DNA of 64,000 nt from Azospirillum baldaniorum (GCF_003119195.2 NZ_CP022254.1:851501-915500), one strand, 5' to 3'; counted from the first letter of the stretch, positions 1-10,047 are shown. The notes: generated by a model from the sequence alone, not told the origin. A program made the numbers and translations.

Positions 1-11
1 CATTCCGAAGA

Positions 12-37
12 GCGGCGTCACCGAGCTGTGACGCCGC
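12..37. terminator. Hairpin downstream of the CNNM/CorC gene
   Basis: A perfect 10-bp inverted repeat (GCGGCGTCAC / GTGACGCCGC) with a 6-nt loop lies just beyond the stop codon of the minus-strand CNNM gene. No clear U-tract follows on either strand, so it is a plausible but weak intrinsic terminator or mRNA-end hairpin. Confidence 0.4.
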
Positions 38-53
38 CCTTGAGAGCGCTTCC

Positions 54-1358
54 TCAGCCCTCCGAGACCTCGCCGTTCTCCTGGATCAGCACCTTGTCGA
101 TGCGGCGGCCGTCCATGTCGATGACCTCGAAGCGCAGGCCGTTCCAGTGGAAATGCTCCGCAGCGGTGGGCACATGGCCCAGCCGGTCCAGCATGAAGCC
201 GGCGATGGTGTGGTAATCGCCCTCGCCCTTCAGTCCCTTCACGCCGACCAGCGACTCCACCTCCTCCACCGGGGTCATGCCGTCGACCAGCCAGGAGCCG
301 TCCTCGCGCTGGACCGCGAAGCCGTCGCCCTCCTGCCCCTGTTCGGGCATTTCGCCGGCGATGGCCTCCATGATGTCGGTCACGGTGGCGATGCCCTCGA
401 CGCTGCCATACTCGTCCACCACCACGGCCATGTGGATGCTGGCCTGCTTGAACAGCTCCAGCAGCCGCAGGACGGGGGTGCCGTCATGGACGATCAGCGG
501 CTCCACCATGGCCTCGCGCAGGTCGAAGCTGCGGCCCTGGAGCGCCTGGTTGAGCAGCGCCTTGCTGGACACGATGCCCTGCACCTCGTCCACGTCGCCG
601 CGGCAGACCAGGAAGCGGGAATAGCCGCTGGCCTGGATCTCCTTGGCGATGGCATCGGGCGGATCGTCGAGGTCGATCCACACGAGGTCCGGGCGCGGCG
701 TCATGATCGACCGCGCGGTGCGGTCGGACAGGCGGAACACGCCCTCGATCATCTGCCGCTCGGCGGGTTCGAAGACGCCGGTCTGCGTGCCCTCCTTGAT
801 GAGGCTCTTGACCTCCTCCTCGGTGACGGTCTGCTCGCGCGCGGTGGGCAGGCGCAGCAGCTTCATCACGCCCTCGGTCGAGACGCCGAGCAGCCAGACC
901 AGCGGCATGGCGACCCGCGACAGGACGCTCATCGGGCCGGCCACGCTGGCGGCGATGCGCTCCGCGTTCACCAGGGCCATGCGCTTGGGCACCAACTCGC
1001 CGACGATCAGCGACAGGTAGGTGATCGCGGCGACCACCAGCGCGAAGCCGACCTGCTGCCCGTAGGGGGCGATCCAGGAAACGTTGGCGTCCAGGACCGT
1101 GCCCAGCCGGTCGGCCAGGGTCGCACCGCCGTAGGCGCCGGCGATGATGCCGATGAGCGTGATGCCGACCTGCACGGTGGAGAGGAAGTTGCCGGGGTCC
1201 TCCGACAGTTTCAGCGCGGCGCGGGCGCCCTTGCTGCGTGTCTCCTCGGCCATCTGCTGAAGCCGCGCGCGTCGCGACGACACCAGCGCCATTTCCGACA
1301 TCGCGAAAAAGGCGTTCAGCAGGATCAGCAAAATGATGACCAGTACTTCCCAAATCAT
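54..1358 (-). CDS. CNNM/CorC (HlyC/CorC family) transmembrane CBS-domain protein
   Basis: A 434-residue inner-membrane protein. It opens with a hydrophobic segment (residues 3-20) and has further membrane segments to about residue 150, the DUF21/CNNM module, including the typical stretch ITLIGIIAGAYGG. A tandem CBS pair follows (about 205-330: IMTPRPDLVWIDLDD, then VVVDEYGSVEGIATVTDIME), and then a CorC_HlyC domain (about 345-430). Family members are implicated in Mg2+/Co2+ efflux; the old name 'hemolysin' does not establish toxin activity. Length and domain order are complete for the family. It ends 27 bp from ExoD on the same strand and may be the last gene of that unit. The family call is secure. 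The ion specificity is not visible in the sequence. Confidence 0.9.
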   Translation of the reverse strand: MIWEVLVIILLILLNAFFAMSEMALVSSRRARLQQMAEETRSKGARAALKLSEDPGNFLSTVQVGITLIGIIAGAYGGATLADRLGTVLDANVSWIAPYGQQVGFALVVAAITYLSLIVGELVPKRMALVNAERIAASVAGPMSVLSRVAMPLVWLLGVSTEGVMKLLRLPTAREQTVTEEEVKSLIKEGTQTGVFEPAERQMIEGVFRLSDRTARSIMTPRPDLVWIDLDDPPDAIAKEIQASGYSRFLVCRGDVDEVQGIVSSKALLNQALQGRSFDLREAMVEPLIVHDGTPVLRLLELFKQASIHMAVVVDEYGSVEGIATVTDIMEAIAGEMPEQGQEGDGFAVQREDGSWLVDGMTPVEEVESLVGVKGLKGEGDYHTIAGFMLDRLGHVPTAAEHFHWNGLRFEVIDMDGRRIDKVLIQENGEVSEG

Positions 1359-1384
1359 GGCGTCGAGCCCGCGGGCGCTCCCTT

Positions 1385-2077
1385 TTATGAAAACAGTTTG
1401 TCGAAGATCAGCATGCCGGCCTGCCCGAAACCGAACAGGACGGCGGCGACGATGACGATGGCGATCAGCCCGGCCACGAGGCCGGCGATGACGAAGGCCC
1501 CATCCTTCTCGATCAGCCCCAGCGCGATCAGCGCAATGGCGAAGGCCGGCGGCTGGTTGCCGAAGACGATGGGGAGGGCCAGGATTCCGGCGAGGATCAT
1601 CACGGCCACGCCAAGCAGACGCTCCGCCGTCGGGGCGGTCATCGCCGGCAGACGCGGGCGCAGATGCCGCTCCAGCCGGTCGACATGCGGCTTCGCCTTC
1701 GCGATCACCCGCAAAAAAGCGTCCCGGTCGAGCGTAAGGGCGGCCAGCCGGCGCGGCAGCCAGGGGCGGTCACGCCCGGCGGCGATCTGGGCGCCGATCA
1801 GCAGCATCGGCAGGCCCGTCGCCGTGGACAGACCCGGCACCGGCAGGATGTTCGGAATGGACAGGATCAGCAGCAGGGCACCGAAAGCGCGGTCGCCCAG
1901 AATGCCCACGAGGTCGCCGAGCGCGATCCGCGCGCCGTGGTCGTGGTTCAGGAAATCGTCCAGCACCGCCGAAGCGGGGTTCACCGGCGGGAAACCGGTG
2001 GTCGCGGCATCGCCGCGGTCGACGCCCTCCGGAGCCTGAGGGTCCGGGGGCGTGTCGGGAGGTCGGCCGTCGCTCAC
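1385..2077 (-). CDS. ExoD family exopolysaccharide synthesis membrane protein
   Basis: The 230-residue product matches the ExoD family: a soluble N-terminal part containing GILGDRAFGALLLILSIPNILPVPG, then C-terminal hydrophobic helices (about residues 140-220). Rhizobial ExoD was linked to exopolysaccharide production and alkali tolerance; its biochemical role is unknown. I chose the GTG at 2077 because GGGGAG sits a few bases upstream. The open frame continues past 2211, but that extension would overlap the kinase gene and is rich in Arg/Ser like an out-of-frame translation. It lies downstream of the kinase on the same strand with a gap of about 130 bp, so it could be co-transcribed. Start confidence is moderate. 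Confidence 0.8.
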   Translation of the reverse strand: MSDGRPPDTPPDPQAPEGVDRGDAATTGFPPVNPASAVLDDFLNHDHGARIALGDLVGILGDRAFGALLLILSIPNILPVPGLSTATGLPMLLIGAQIAAGRDRPWLPRRLAALTLDRDAFLRVIAKAKPHVDRLERHLRPRLPAMTAPTAERLLGVAVMILAGILALPIVFGNQPPAFAIALIALGLIEKDGAFVIAGLVAGLIAIVIVAAVLFGFGQAGMLIFDKLFS

Positions 2078-2210
2078 GGCGCTCCCCACGGAGGCCGCCC
2101 GAAACGGCGGAAGGGTAAACCCATGGACCTTTCGCGTCGCAACATCGTACCGGCTCCTTTTACAGCATCGCCGGTCGGTGCGCCAGCCCATCTGTGGAAT
2201 GTGCCGTTTC

Positions 2211-3419
2211 TCAAGGGGATGATGCCACCAACGGCAGCTCGACGGTGAAGGTCGAGCCGCGTCCCGGCGCCGAATCGGCGGTGATGCGCCCGCAATGCCC
2301 CTCGACGATGGACCGGCAGATGTAGAGGCCGAGGCCGACCGTTCCCTCCCCCTCCGTGCCCAGCCGGCCGGTGCGGGCGAAGGGCTGGAAGAGCTGAGCC
2401 AGCTCCGCCGGCGGAATGCCGCGGCCGTCGTCGGACACACGCAGGCGCGCCCAGCCGCCACCTTTGCCCGGGCCCTCGCCCGGGGCCTCGCTCAGGGCGA
2501 CACGGACGCTCCCGCCGCGGTCGGAGTATTTGATGGCGTTCGACAGAAGGTTGTTGAGAAGCTGATCCAGCTTGGCCGGGTCGATGTCGGCCATGGGCAT
2601 GGGTGGTTCGGGCACGGACAGCTCGATGGTTATGGACTTGCCCTCGGCCAACACGCGGTTCATCGAGACGTTCCGCCGGACCAGCGTCATCAGATCGGAT
2701 GGCCGCCGTGCCAACCGCATCCGCCCCGCCTGGAGCGCCGCCAGGGACAGCGCGTCCTCCACCATGTGGCGCATGGACAGGCTGGATTCGCGGATGCGCT
2801 CCAGGCAGGCACGCTCCGCCGCCTCCAGGCGCCCGTCCAGCCTCTGCTCCAGCAGCTCCGCGAAGCCGACGACGACCTGGAGCGGCGTGCGCAGATCGTG
2901 GGCCAGCATGCCCATCAGCCGATTCTTCTGCTCGTTGCTGGCGGCCAGTTCGGCGTTGGCCTTGGCAAGCGCCCGCTGGGCGTTGGCCAACTCGTTGTTG
3001 AGAAGGGTCATTTCGCCGAACAGCGCGTCCAGGGTGGGAACCTCCGGCGCCGGCGCCGCCGTCCGAAGCGGAGCAAGCCGCTGGGCCAGCCGCGGATTCA
3101 GCGTCTCCAACCCCTCCAACACGGCGGGCAGCCCGCCGGGCGCCCGCGCCACGGCCAGCACCAACCCCTCCGCGTCGCTGAGCCCGCTGACATGGAATCC
3201 TCCCATGGGGTCGAGCCGGCTGGACAGGGGCTGGTCGACCACCCGGCCGGACTTCCGCAGGCCGCTGAACAGATCCAGCGCGCCGGCCACCGCGTCCGGG
3301 CCGAACAGAACCGGGAAAGGGGTGCCCGGCTTTCCGGCCAATCCCGGCAAACCGGCGCCCAGCCGGTGCAGGGCGCGCAGCCGCCCATCGTGGTCGCAGG
3401 TCAGGACCAGCCCGTCCAT
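2211..3419 (-). CDS. Soluble PAS-like sensor histidine kinase
   Basis: This 402-residue protein has no membrane segment, so it should sense a cytoplasmic cue. Residues 1-110 resemble a divergent PAS-like fold. Residues 135-165 form a coiled coil (NNELANAQRALAKANAELAA). The H-box is LAHDLRTPLQ with phospho-acceptor His174. The ATPase domain shows the N-box (NNLLSNAIKYSD, Asn290 and Asn294), the G1 box DDGRGIP (about 330) and the G2 box VGLGLYICRS (about 361-370). It lies 38 bp downstream of the B12-binding protein gene on the same strand, which is itself behind a single-domain response regulator. The most economical reading is one signalling unit in which the B12 protein modulates this kinase. 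That link is inference from gene order. Confidence 0.88.
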   Translation of the reverse strand: MDGLVLTCDHDGRLRALHRLGAGLPGLAGKPGTPFPVLFGPDAVAGALDLFSGLRKSGRVVDQPLSSRLDPMGGFHVSGLSDAEGLVLAVARAPGGLPAVLEGLETLNPRLAQRLAPLRTAAPAPEVPTLDALFGEMTLLNNELANAQRALAKANAELAASNEQKNRLMGMLAHDLRTPLQVVVGFAELLEQRLDGRLEAAERACLERIRESSLSMRHMVEDALSLAALQAGRMRLARRPSDLMTLVRRNVSMNRVLAEGKSITIELSVPEPPMPMADIDPAKLDQLLNNLLSNAIKYSDRGGSVRVALSEAPGEGPGKGGGWARLRVSDDGRGIPPAELAQLFQPFARTGRLGTEGEGTVGLGLYICRSIVEGHCGRITADSAPGRGSTFTVELPLVASSP

Positions 3420-3457
3420 GCCTCCTCCTTCAAGCCGTGTGGGTCACGGAACACGCC

Positions 3458-4567
3458 TCACGCCACACCGACGGCGCGGTCCCGAGCCGCCGGGCCGATC
3501 AGCCGCTCCGCGATGGCGACCGCCTCCTCCGCGCCGGGGGCGAAGGCGTCGGCGCCGACCGTCTTCCACAAGTCCGGAACGAGGTTGAAGGGGTAACCGC
3601 CGACCAGCACATGCGGCTGCTCTCCGGGTTCGGCGCGCACCGCGGCGATGAGGGCCGCAACCCGCCCGACATGGGCGGTGATGGTGGCCGACACCGCCAG
3701 GACGCGGGCGCCCCGCTCCCGCACCGACCGGACGACGCTGTCCGCGGGTGTGTTGGCGCCGAGATAATGGCTGTCCCACCCGGCCATCTCGAAGAAGTCG
3801 GCGACCATGCGGATGCCGATCTCGTGCTGCTCCCCGCCGACGCAGGTGGCGACCATGGACAGGCCGCGCCGCTCGGCGGCGAAGATTGCCGGATAGAGCT
3901 GGCCCATGATCGCCTGGGTGGCGGCGGTGGCGAAATGCTCGTGCGCCACGGTGATCGCACGCGTCTGCCACAGGCGTCCGATCTCGCGCAGGGCCGGCTG
4001 GAACACATGCAGATAAAGCTCGGGCACCGTCGCCCCGCCGGCCGCCGAGTCCGTCACCAGCTGCGCCGCCCGGCGCCGGTCACCGGACAACAGCGCATCC
4101 AGATAGGCGCGGGCGAGCGCGCCGAGCGGCGCGTCCGACCGCACGAAGGGCGGCACCTCCCGCGGCAGGGCGGGCAAAGCGGCCAGCCCCTCCCCCACGC
4201 AGGCCTGCACGCGCGTCGCCGTGGCGGGATCGATCCGGGCGGCCACCACGTCGCGGAGGATTTCCAGGCTTTCGCCCAGTTCCTCGTCGGGGATGCCGAT
4301 CCCGGCGAAGAGAACCTTGACCCAGGCCACATACTCGCGGAACAGCGCCGGGCTGTCGGCGGCCACGGCCTCCGCAAGATAAAGAAGATGAAAACCGACA
4401 TCCTCGACGCACCGCTCCCGCCCGGCCTCGCCGTAACGGGCGTAGAGCGCGGGCCAGCGCTCGAACTGGATCGCTACCACGGCGCGCGCCAATTCGGCGC
4501 GGCGGTCCGCAATGGGGTTGGAGGCGATCCGTATCGGGTCCTGAGAAGGCCGGGCGGTCTCCGGCAT
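3458..4567 (-). CDS. Cobalamin-binding sensor-type protein (W-x9-EH cap plus B12-binding domain)
   Basis: A 369-residue soluble protein. Residues 1-140 are an unassigned mainly helical region. Residues about 150-225 form a helical cap containing W200-x9-E210-H211, the motif that caps adenosylcobalamin in CarH-type photoreceptors. Residues 230-355 form the Rossmann B12-binding domain with E246-x-H248-x-x-G251 (the variant of D-x-H-x-x-G holding the lower ligand), SAT at 293-295 and GG at 323-324. No MerR-like DNA-binding domain is present, so output must pass through a partner. The kinase gene follows by 38 bp and a receiver gene lies upstream. The family also includes AerR/PpaA-like and corrinoid methyltransferase proteins. 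A light or B12 sensor is favoured by context, not shown. The ATG at 4567 was chosen because the frame upstream of it lacks coding character. Confidence 0.82.
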   Translation of the reverse strand: MPETARPSQDPIRIASNPIADRRAELARAVVAIQFERWPALYARYGEAGRERCVEDVGFHLLYLAEAVAADSPALFREYVAWVKVLFAGIGIPDEELGESLEILRDVVAARIDPATATRVQACVGEGLAALPALPREVPPFVRSDAPLGALARAYLDALLSGDRRRAAQLVTDSAAGGATVPELYLHVFQPALREIGRLWQTRAITVAHEHFATAATQAIMGQLYPAIFAAERRGLSMVATCVGGEQHEIGIRMVADFFEMAGWDSHYLGANTPADSVVRSVRERGARVLAVSATITAHVGRVAALIAAVRAEPGEQPHVLVGGYPFNLVPDLWKTVGADAFAPGAEEAVAIAERLIGPAARDRAVGVA

Positions 4568-4707
4568 GGCGCGGCGTCTCCGGTCGAGGGGGCGTTCGGA
4601 TGAAAGGTGCGCCCTCGCACCTGTTCCTGCAACGCCTGACTGCGCCGACCGGGTCAGATTTCGGCAACCACATCCTATGGTTGCCAATCCCCTGCTCAAC
4701 GGTTTTT

Positions 4708-5142
4708 CTAACGGCCTTTCTGAAGGACGAAGGTCAGCCGCTTCACGAGGTCGGCCTTCGACACCGGTTTCACCAGATAGCCGGAAATGCCGTAGGCGAT
4801 GGCCCGCTTGACCGTGTCGGCCTCGCGATGCGCCGTCAGCACGATCACCGGAAGGTCGGCGAGCGGGTTGCCCGTGGCGGTGCGCAGGGCGTGCAGCAGG
4901 TCCAGCCCGCTCATCCGCGGCATTTCCAGATCACAGATGGCGAGGTCCACCTCCTCCGCATGGTCGCGCAGAATGCCCAGCGCGGCCATGCCGTCCGACG
5001 CCTCCCACACATGGCGGACCTTCAGGTCCTGAAGCAGGCGGCTCATCAGCCGGCGGGTGAAGTCGTCGTCTTCGATCAGCAGGACGCGCAGGTCGTTGAT
5101 GCTGCGGCTCGGCAGCCCATCCTTCGCATTGTCAGTCAGCAT
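4708..5142 (-). CDS. Single-domain response regulator (receiver protein)
   Basis: The product of about 144 residues is a stand-alone receiver domain. It has the acidic pocket E24-D25-D26, phospho-acceptor D71 (CDLEMPRMSG), the switch Thr in VIVLTAHRE and the conserved Lys in LVKPVSKADL. There is no output domain, so it probably acts by protein-protein contact or phosphorelay. It is the first gene of a minus-strand group running into the B12-binding protein (140-bp gap) and the kinase. The start at 5142 gives the usual short N-terminal tail; an in-frame ATG at 5211 would add 23 residues. Its exact partner kinase is inferred from the neighbourhood only. Confidence 0.85.
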   Translation of the reverse strand: MLTDNAKDGLPSRSINDLRVLLIEDDDFTRRLMSRLLQDLKVRHVWEASDGMAALGILRDHAEEVDLAICDLEMPRMSGLDLLHALRTATGNPLADLPVIVLTAHREADTVKRAIAYGISGYLVKPVSKADLVKRLTFVLQKGR

Positions 5143-5421
5143 CGGCGCGGCCACCCATATCCGTGTCGTTGCATTGGGCAAATGCAGAAGCACGTTACAT
5201 CGTCGGGCCATGCCGGAAAAGCCGGTAAATGATGCTAATTCTGTAATTTATTCAACCGCAGGGACAGGAAGGCGACGCGTTGTTGCGGCCGATGGCGGCG
5301 ATGCGCCGGGGCCCGTTGTCCGCGGTGTCGGCCATCTGTTAAACCCAGACCGATTGGCGGTCGGGTCCGGCCCTTGAAAACGGCACCGCACCCGGCCCGC
5401 GGTTTGGAACAGCAGCGATCC

Positions 5422-6033
5422 ATGCAACTCGACCTTCTCAAGCGACCGGACGGGCGCACGGCCATCCTGATGCCGTCCGGCTTCGTTCTCGATCTGCTGA
5501 CGCCGGACGCCACGGGCATGCCGATCGAGGACATAGCCCAGTGCCTGTCGTCCCAGCCGCGCTGGGGCGGCGCGGCGCGGCCCTGGTATTCGGTCGCCGA
5601 ACATTCGGTGATGGTCTCGCGTCTGGTGCCGCCGCCCCTGGCCTACTCGGCCCTGATGCACGACTGCGAGGAATTCCTCGGCGACTGGCCATCGCCGGTG
5701 AAGGTCATGCTGGACCGCGACTACGTCAAACAGCGCCTTCACCCCGTCAAGGACGCGCTGCGCCGCTGGTTCGGCTTCGATGACGAGGCGCCGGCCATCA
5801 AGCAGGCCGACCTCGTCTGCATGGCGACGGAGCTGCGCGACCTCCTGCCCCCGGCTTGGCTGGATTGGGGGCATCTGCCGGCCGCCCACCCGGACAGGAT
5901 CGTTCCGGTCGGCCCCGACCAAGCTTATGCCCTCTTTCTGAGCCGGTACGAGGAGTTGAAGCACCTCGCCAAGCCCGTGAAGGCGAAACCTGCAAAAGCA
6001 ACGCGGAGCAGGCGCAAGCCGGAAGCGCGGTAA
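5422..6033 (+). CDS. HD-domain phosphohydrolase (YfbR-like)
   Basis: The 203-residue cytoplasmic protein carries a metal-dependent HD signature: YSVAEHSVMVS (His61), the HD pair at H80-D81 in ALMHDCEEFLGD, and a later Asp in KQADLVCMATE. This pattern matches YfbR-type 5'-deoxynucleotidases and related nucleotide phosphohydrolases. The substrate cannot be read from the sequence. The lysine-rich tail (KPVKAKPAKATRSRRK) is probably disordered. The ATG at 5422 was chosen over an in-frame TTG at 5374 because the latter adds a low-quality leader. It is transcribed away from the response regulator and ends 6 bp before the oppositely oriented dxs, so the two genes converge closely. Confidence 0.8.
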   Translation: MQLDLLKRPDGRTAILMPSGFVLDLLTPDATGMPIEDIAQCLSSQPRWGGAARPWYSVAEHSVMVSRLVPPPLAYSALMHDCEEFLGDWPSPVKVMLDRDYVKQRLHPVKDALRRWFGFDDEAPAIKQADLVCMATELRDLLPPAWLDWGHLPAAHPDRIVPVGPDQAYALFLSRYEELKHLAKPVKAKPAKATRSRRKPEAR

Positions 6034-6038
6034 GGCTC

Positions 6039-7970
6039 CTATCCCAGCGTCGCGATCCGCCCGCTGTGATTGCCCAGCGCCTGCAGCGCCGTGGCGACGA
6101 TGTGACGGGCGGCGAGACCGGCCTCCTCATACTGCCTGGCCGGGCTGTCATGGTCGAGGAAGCGGTCGGGCAGGACCATCGGGCGGATCTTCAGCCCGCC
6201 ATCCAGAAGGCCGGCCATCGCCAGATGCTGCAGCACGAAGCTGCCGAAGCCGCCGACCGAGCCCTCCTCGATGGTGATCAGCACCTCGTGCTCCAGCGCC
6301 AGACGGCGCACCAGATCCTCGTCCAGCGGCTTGGCGAAGCGCGCGTCGGCCACCGTCGTCGACAGCCCGCGCGCGCCCAGTTCCGCCGCCGCCTTGCGCG
6401 CCTCGGCCAGGCGCGTGCCGTAGCTGAGGATCGCCACCTTGGTGCCTTCCTGGAGGATGCGGCCCTTGCCGATGGGCAGCACCTCGCCGCGCTCCGGCAG
6501 TTCCAGCCCCACCCCCTCGCCGCGCGGGTAGCGCAGCGCCGAGACGCGGTCGTCGATGGCGGCGCTGGTCGCCACCATGTGCATCAGCTCCAGCTCGTCC
6601 GCCGCCGCCATCAGCACGATGTCGGGCAGGCAGCCCAGATAGGCCACGTCGAAGGCCCCGGCGTGGGTCGCCCCGTCCGCCCCGACCAGACCGGCGCGGT
6701 CGAGCGCGAAGCGCACCGGCAGGCGCTGCAGCACCACGTCGTGCACGACCTGGTCGTAGGCGCGCTGCAGGAAGGTCGAGTAGATCGCGCAGAAGGGCTT
6801 GAACCCCTCGGTCGCCAGCCCGGCGGCGAAGGTCACGGCGTGCTGCTCGGCGATGCCGACGTCGAAGCAGCGGTCGGGGAAGCGCTGGCCGAACAGGTCG
6901 AGCCCGGTGCCCGAGGGCATGGCCGCGGTGATGGCGAGGACCCCGGGGTCGCGCTCGGCCTCGGCGATCAGGGCGTTGGCGAAGACGCGGGTGTAGGTCG
7001 GGGCGTTGGACTTGGGCTTGGACTGGGCGCCGGTGACGACGTCGAACTTGGCGACCGCGTGCAGCTTGTCGGCTGAGGCCTCGGCGGGGCCGTAGCCCTT
7101 GCCCTTCTTGGTGACGACATGGATCAGGACCGGCTTGTCGTCGCCGGCATCGCGCACGTTCTGCAGGACGGGCAGCAGATGGTCCAGATTGTGCCCGTCG
7201 ATCGGGCCGATGTAGTAGAAGCCCATCTCCTCGAACAGCGTGCCGCCGGTGACCATGCCGCGGGCGTACTCCTCCGCCCGCCGCGCCGCCGTGCGCAGAG
7301 GACGCGGCATGTGGCCGGCCAGATCCTCCGCGAAGTGCCGCAGGGTGAGGAAGGGTTTGGAGGAGATCAGCCGCGAGAGATAGGCCGACAGGGCGCCGAC
7401 CGGCGGAGCGATCGACATGTTGTTGTCGTTCAACACAACGATCACCCGGCTGTCGCCGGAACCGATGTTGTTCATCGCCTCATAGGCCATGCCGGCGCTC
7501 ATGGCGCCGTCCCCGACCACGGCCACCACATGGTTGCGACGGCCCAGCCGGTCGCGTGCCACCGCCATGCCCAGCCCCGCCGACATGGCGGTGGAACTGT
7601 GCGCCGCTCCGAAGGGGTCGTACACGCTCTCCGTACGTCTCGTGAAGCCGCTCAATCCCCCACCGGTACGGAGCGTACGGATGCGGTCGCGGCGCCCGGT
7701 CAGGATCTTGTGGGGATAGCACTGGTGCCCGACGTCCCAGATCAGCCGGTCGGCTGGCGTGTCGAAGACATAGTGCAGCGCCACGGTCAGCTCGACCACC
7801 CCCAGCCCGGCGCCGAGATGACCACCGGTCACCGACACCGCGCTGATCGTCTCGGTTCGCAGTTCGTCGGCCAGTTGCCGCAGTTGGCGTGGTTTCAGGC
7901 GGCGCAGATCGACGGGGGTGCGCACCCGGTCGAGCAGAGGCGTCCTGCTGCTCGGGGTCTTGGACTTCAT
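6039..7970 (-). CDS. dxs: 1-deoxy-D-xylulose-5-phosphate synthase
   Basis: This thiamine-diphosphate enzyme condenses pyruvate and glyceraldehyde-3-phosphate to DXP, the first step of the MEP isoprenoid pathway. The 643 residues match the family length (E. coli 620). Visible marks are [18 protein letters not shown], the ThDP motif [19 protein letters not shown], the transketolase pyrimidine domain with [15 protein letters not shown], and the C-terminal domain ending near residue 640. The ATG at 7970 follows a strong GGGGGAGG site; an upstream in-frame ATG lies inside a 12-bp tandem duplication. It is divergent from hpnH, whose locus turns C30 isoprenoids into hopanoids, so precursor supply and consumption are neighbours. 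The gene may be one of several dxs copies; this cannot be seen here. Confidence 0.95.
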   Translation of the reverse strand: MKSKTPSSRTPLLDRVRTPVDLRRLKPRQLRQLADELRTETISAVSVTGGHLGAGLGVVELTVALHYVFDTPADRLIWDVGHQCYPHKILTGRRDRIRTLRTGGGLSGFTRRTESVYDPFGAAHSSTAMSAGLGMAVARDRLGRRNHVVAVVGDGAMSAGMAYEAMNNIGSGDSRVIVVLNDNNMSIAPPVGALSAYLSRLISSKPFLTLRHFAEDLAGHMPRPLRTAARRAEEYARGMVTGGTLFEEMGFYYIGPIDGHNLDHLLPVLQNVRDAGDDKPVLIHVVTKKGKGYGPAEASADKLHAVAKFDVVTGAQSKPKSNAPTYTRVFANALIAEAERDPGVLAITAAMPSGTGLDLFGQRFPDRCFDVGIAEQHAVTFAAGLATEGFKPFCAIYSTFLQRAYDQVVHDVVLQRLPVRFALDRAGLVGADGATHAGAFDVAYLGCLPDIVLMAAADELELMHMVATSAAIDDRVSALRYPRGEGVGLELPERGEVLPIGKGRILQEGTKVAILSYGTRLAEARKAAAELGARGLSTTVADARFAKPLDEDLVRRLALEHEVLITIEEGSVGGFGSFVLQHLAMAGLLDGGLKIRPMVLPDRFLDHDSPARQYEEAGLAARHIVATALQALGNHSGRIATLG

Positions 7971-7982
7971 GGCCGGTGCCTC

Positions 7983-8006
7983 CCCCATTATGGGCCCCAT
8001 TATGGG
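7983..8006. repeat. 12-bp perfect tandem duplication upstream of dxs
   Basis: The unit CCCCATTATGGG occurs twice head to tail (7983-7994 and 7995-8006). Each unit is itself nearly palindromic. The pair ends 13 bp upstream of the dxs start and overlaps its ribosome-binding region, so copy number could affect the 5' leader. Confidence 0.8.
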
Positions 8007-8105
8007 CCGTCAACCAATGCAGCGGCCGGCGCGGTGGTCCCGCGCGCTGTGGTTTTGCGGCTTGCCAAGGATGAAAGGCGGAGCCGGACCGCACCAGAGT
8101 CCGGC

Positions 8106-8126
8106 AAGTATCATACAGTAATCTAC
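8106..8126 (+). promoter_or_regulatory. 21-bp element shared with the shc/hpnN divergent region
   Basis: The 21-bp stretch starting AAGTATCATAC matches the stretch at 12480-12500 at 15 of 21 positions with no gap. It lies in the dxs/hpnH divergent region and contains a TATCAT that could serve as a -10 box. A shared regulator or sigma-factor site is possible. The match may also be chance, since only two copies are visible. Confidence 0.35.
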
Positions 8127-8144
8127 CTGCCGCGCGTCCCGGGA

Positions 8145-8161
8145 CGCTCCAAACTGGAGCG
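8145..8161. promoter_or_regulatory. 7-bp inverted repeat in the dxs/hpnH intergenic region
   Basis: CGCTCCA and TGGAGCG are separated by AAC. The dyad lies 25 bp upstream of the small leader ORF and 18 bp downstream of the shared 21-bp element. It could be an operator or a short 5'-UTR hairpin. No family assignment is possible. Confidence 0.35.
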
Positions 8162-8185
8162 CGACGCAATTTCAGGGATAGGCGC

Positions 8186-8266
8186 ATGACGGCGAACCAC
8201 CAGACGGCGATCCACGATGGAAAGGGCAAGCAGACGGCGATCCACGATGGAAAGGGCAAGGCGTAA
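8186..8266 (+). CDS. Putative 26-residue leader peptide with a 10-residue tandem repeat
   Basis: An ATG-initiated 26-codon frame lies directly in front of hpnH. Its TAA ends two bases before the hpnH ATG, an arrangement typical of translational coupling. AGGGA is placed about 7 bases upstream of the ATG. The predicted peptide contains QTAIHDGKGK twice in a row, because a 30-bp (ten-codon) perfect duplication keeps the frame. It has no hydrophobic segment and resembles no family I know. It may be a leader that couples or attenuates hpnH translation, or a fortuitous frame left by the duplication. No homology supports it. Confidence 0.35.
   Translation: MTANHQTAIHDGKGKQTAIHDGKGKA
8201..8260. 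repeat. 30-bp perfect tandem duplication in the hpnH leader
   Basis: Two identical 30-bp units (8201-8230 and 8231-8260) begin CAGACGGCGATCC and end AAAGGGCAAG. The unit length is a multiple of three, so the small frame crossing it stays open. The last unit ends 8 bp before the hpnH ATG and supplies the AAAGGGCAAG sequence that must serve as its ribosome-binding region. Confidence 0.9.
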
Positions 8267-8268
8267 CC

Positions 8269-9396
<1,128 letters not shown>

Positions 9397-10047
9397 ATCC
9401 GCCGGAAGGGTTTGGGCGGCCCCGCGCAGTGCCGCGAGGGCGCGGCCCAGGTCCCAGGCCAGCCGGCCCAGCGCGACGAGTTCGCGGGGGTCGGCGGCCA
9501 GCCGCGCCAGCACGGCGCCGGGGGACATGCGCCCCGCCCCGTCCAGCCCGGCCAACGCCGCCGCGGGCAGTGCCCGCCACGCCGGGTCGGCGACCGCGCG
9601 CAGCACGGCGAAGGGCCTCCCCCATGCCTGGCAGGCCCGCGCGACGGCAAGGCTCTCCAGATCGACCGCCGCGGCGCCGGTCAGCGCCTTCAGCCTCGTC
9701 TTGTCACCGACCGTCGCCGCGGGCATGCGGGCGCCGGCCAGCAACGCGGAGTGTGCCTGCGGCAAGGCGTTGTGCAGGCGGTCCCGCCAGGGTTGCCAAG
9801 CCTCGTAGACGGGTCCGTCCTCATCGACGACAGCCGTCGCCACAACCAGCGAGCCGGGCCGCAGGTCGGGCGCCAAGCCGCCCGCGATGCCGAAGCTGAT
9901 GAGTCCGCAGGCTCCGCCTTCCAACAGCCGATGCGCGGCCACCGCGGCGGCGCCCCCCGTGGCGCAAACGACGGGCAGCCCGCTGCGCCGGGCGATACGG
10001 GCCTCCAACGCCATGCCGGTGAGGATCGCGGCGGCCATCACGCCTCC

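Noticed and set aside
2078-2461. N-terminal extension of ExoD into the kinase gene
   Set aside because: Arg/Ser-rich out-of-frame composition overlapping the kinase. GTG 2077 with GGGGAG is a better start.
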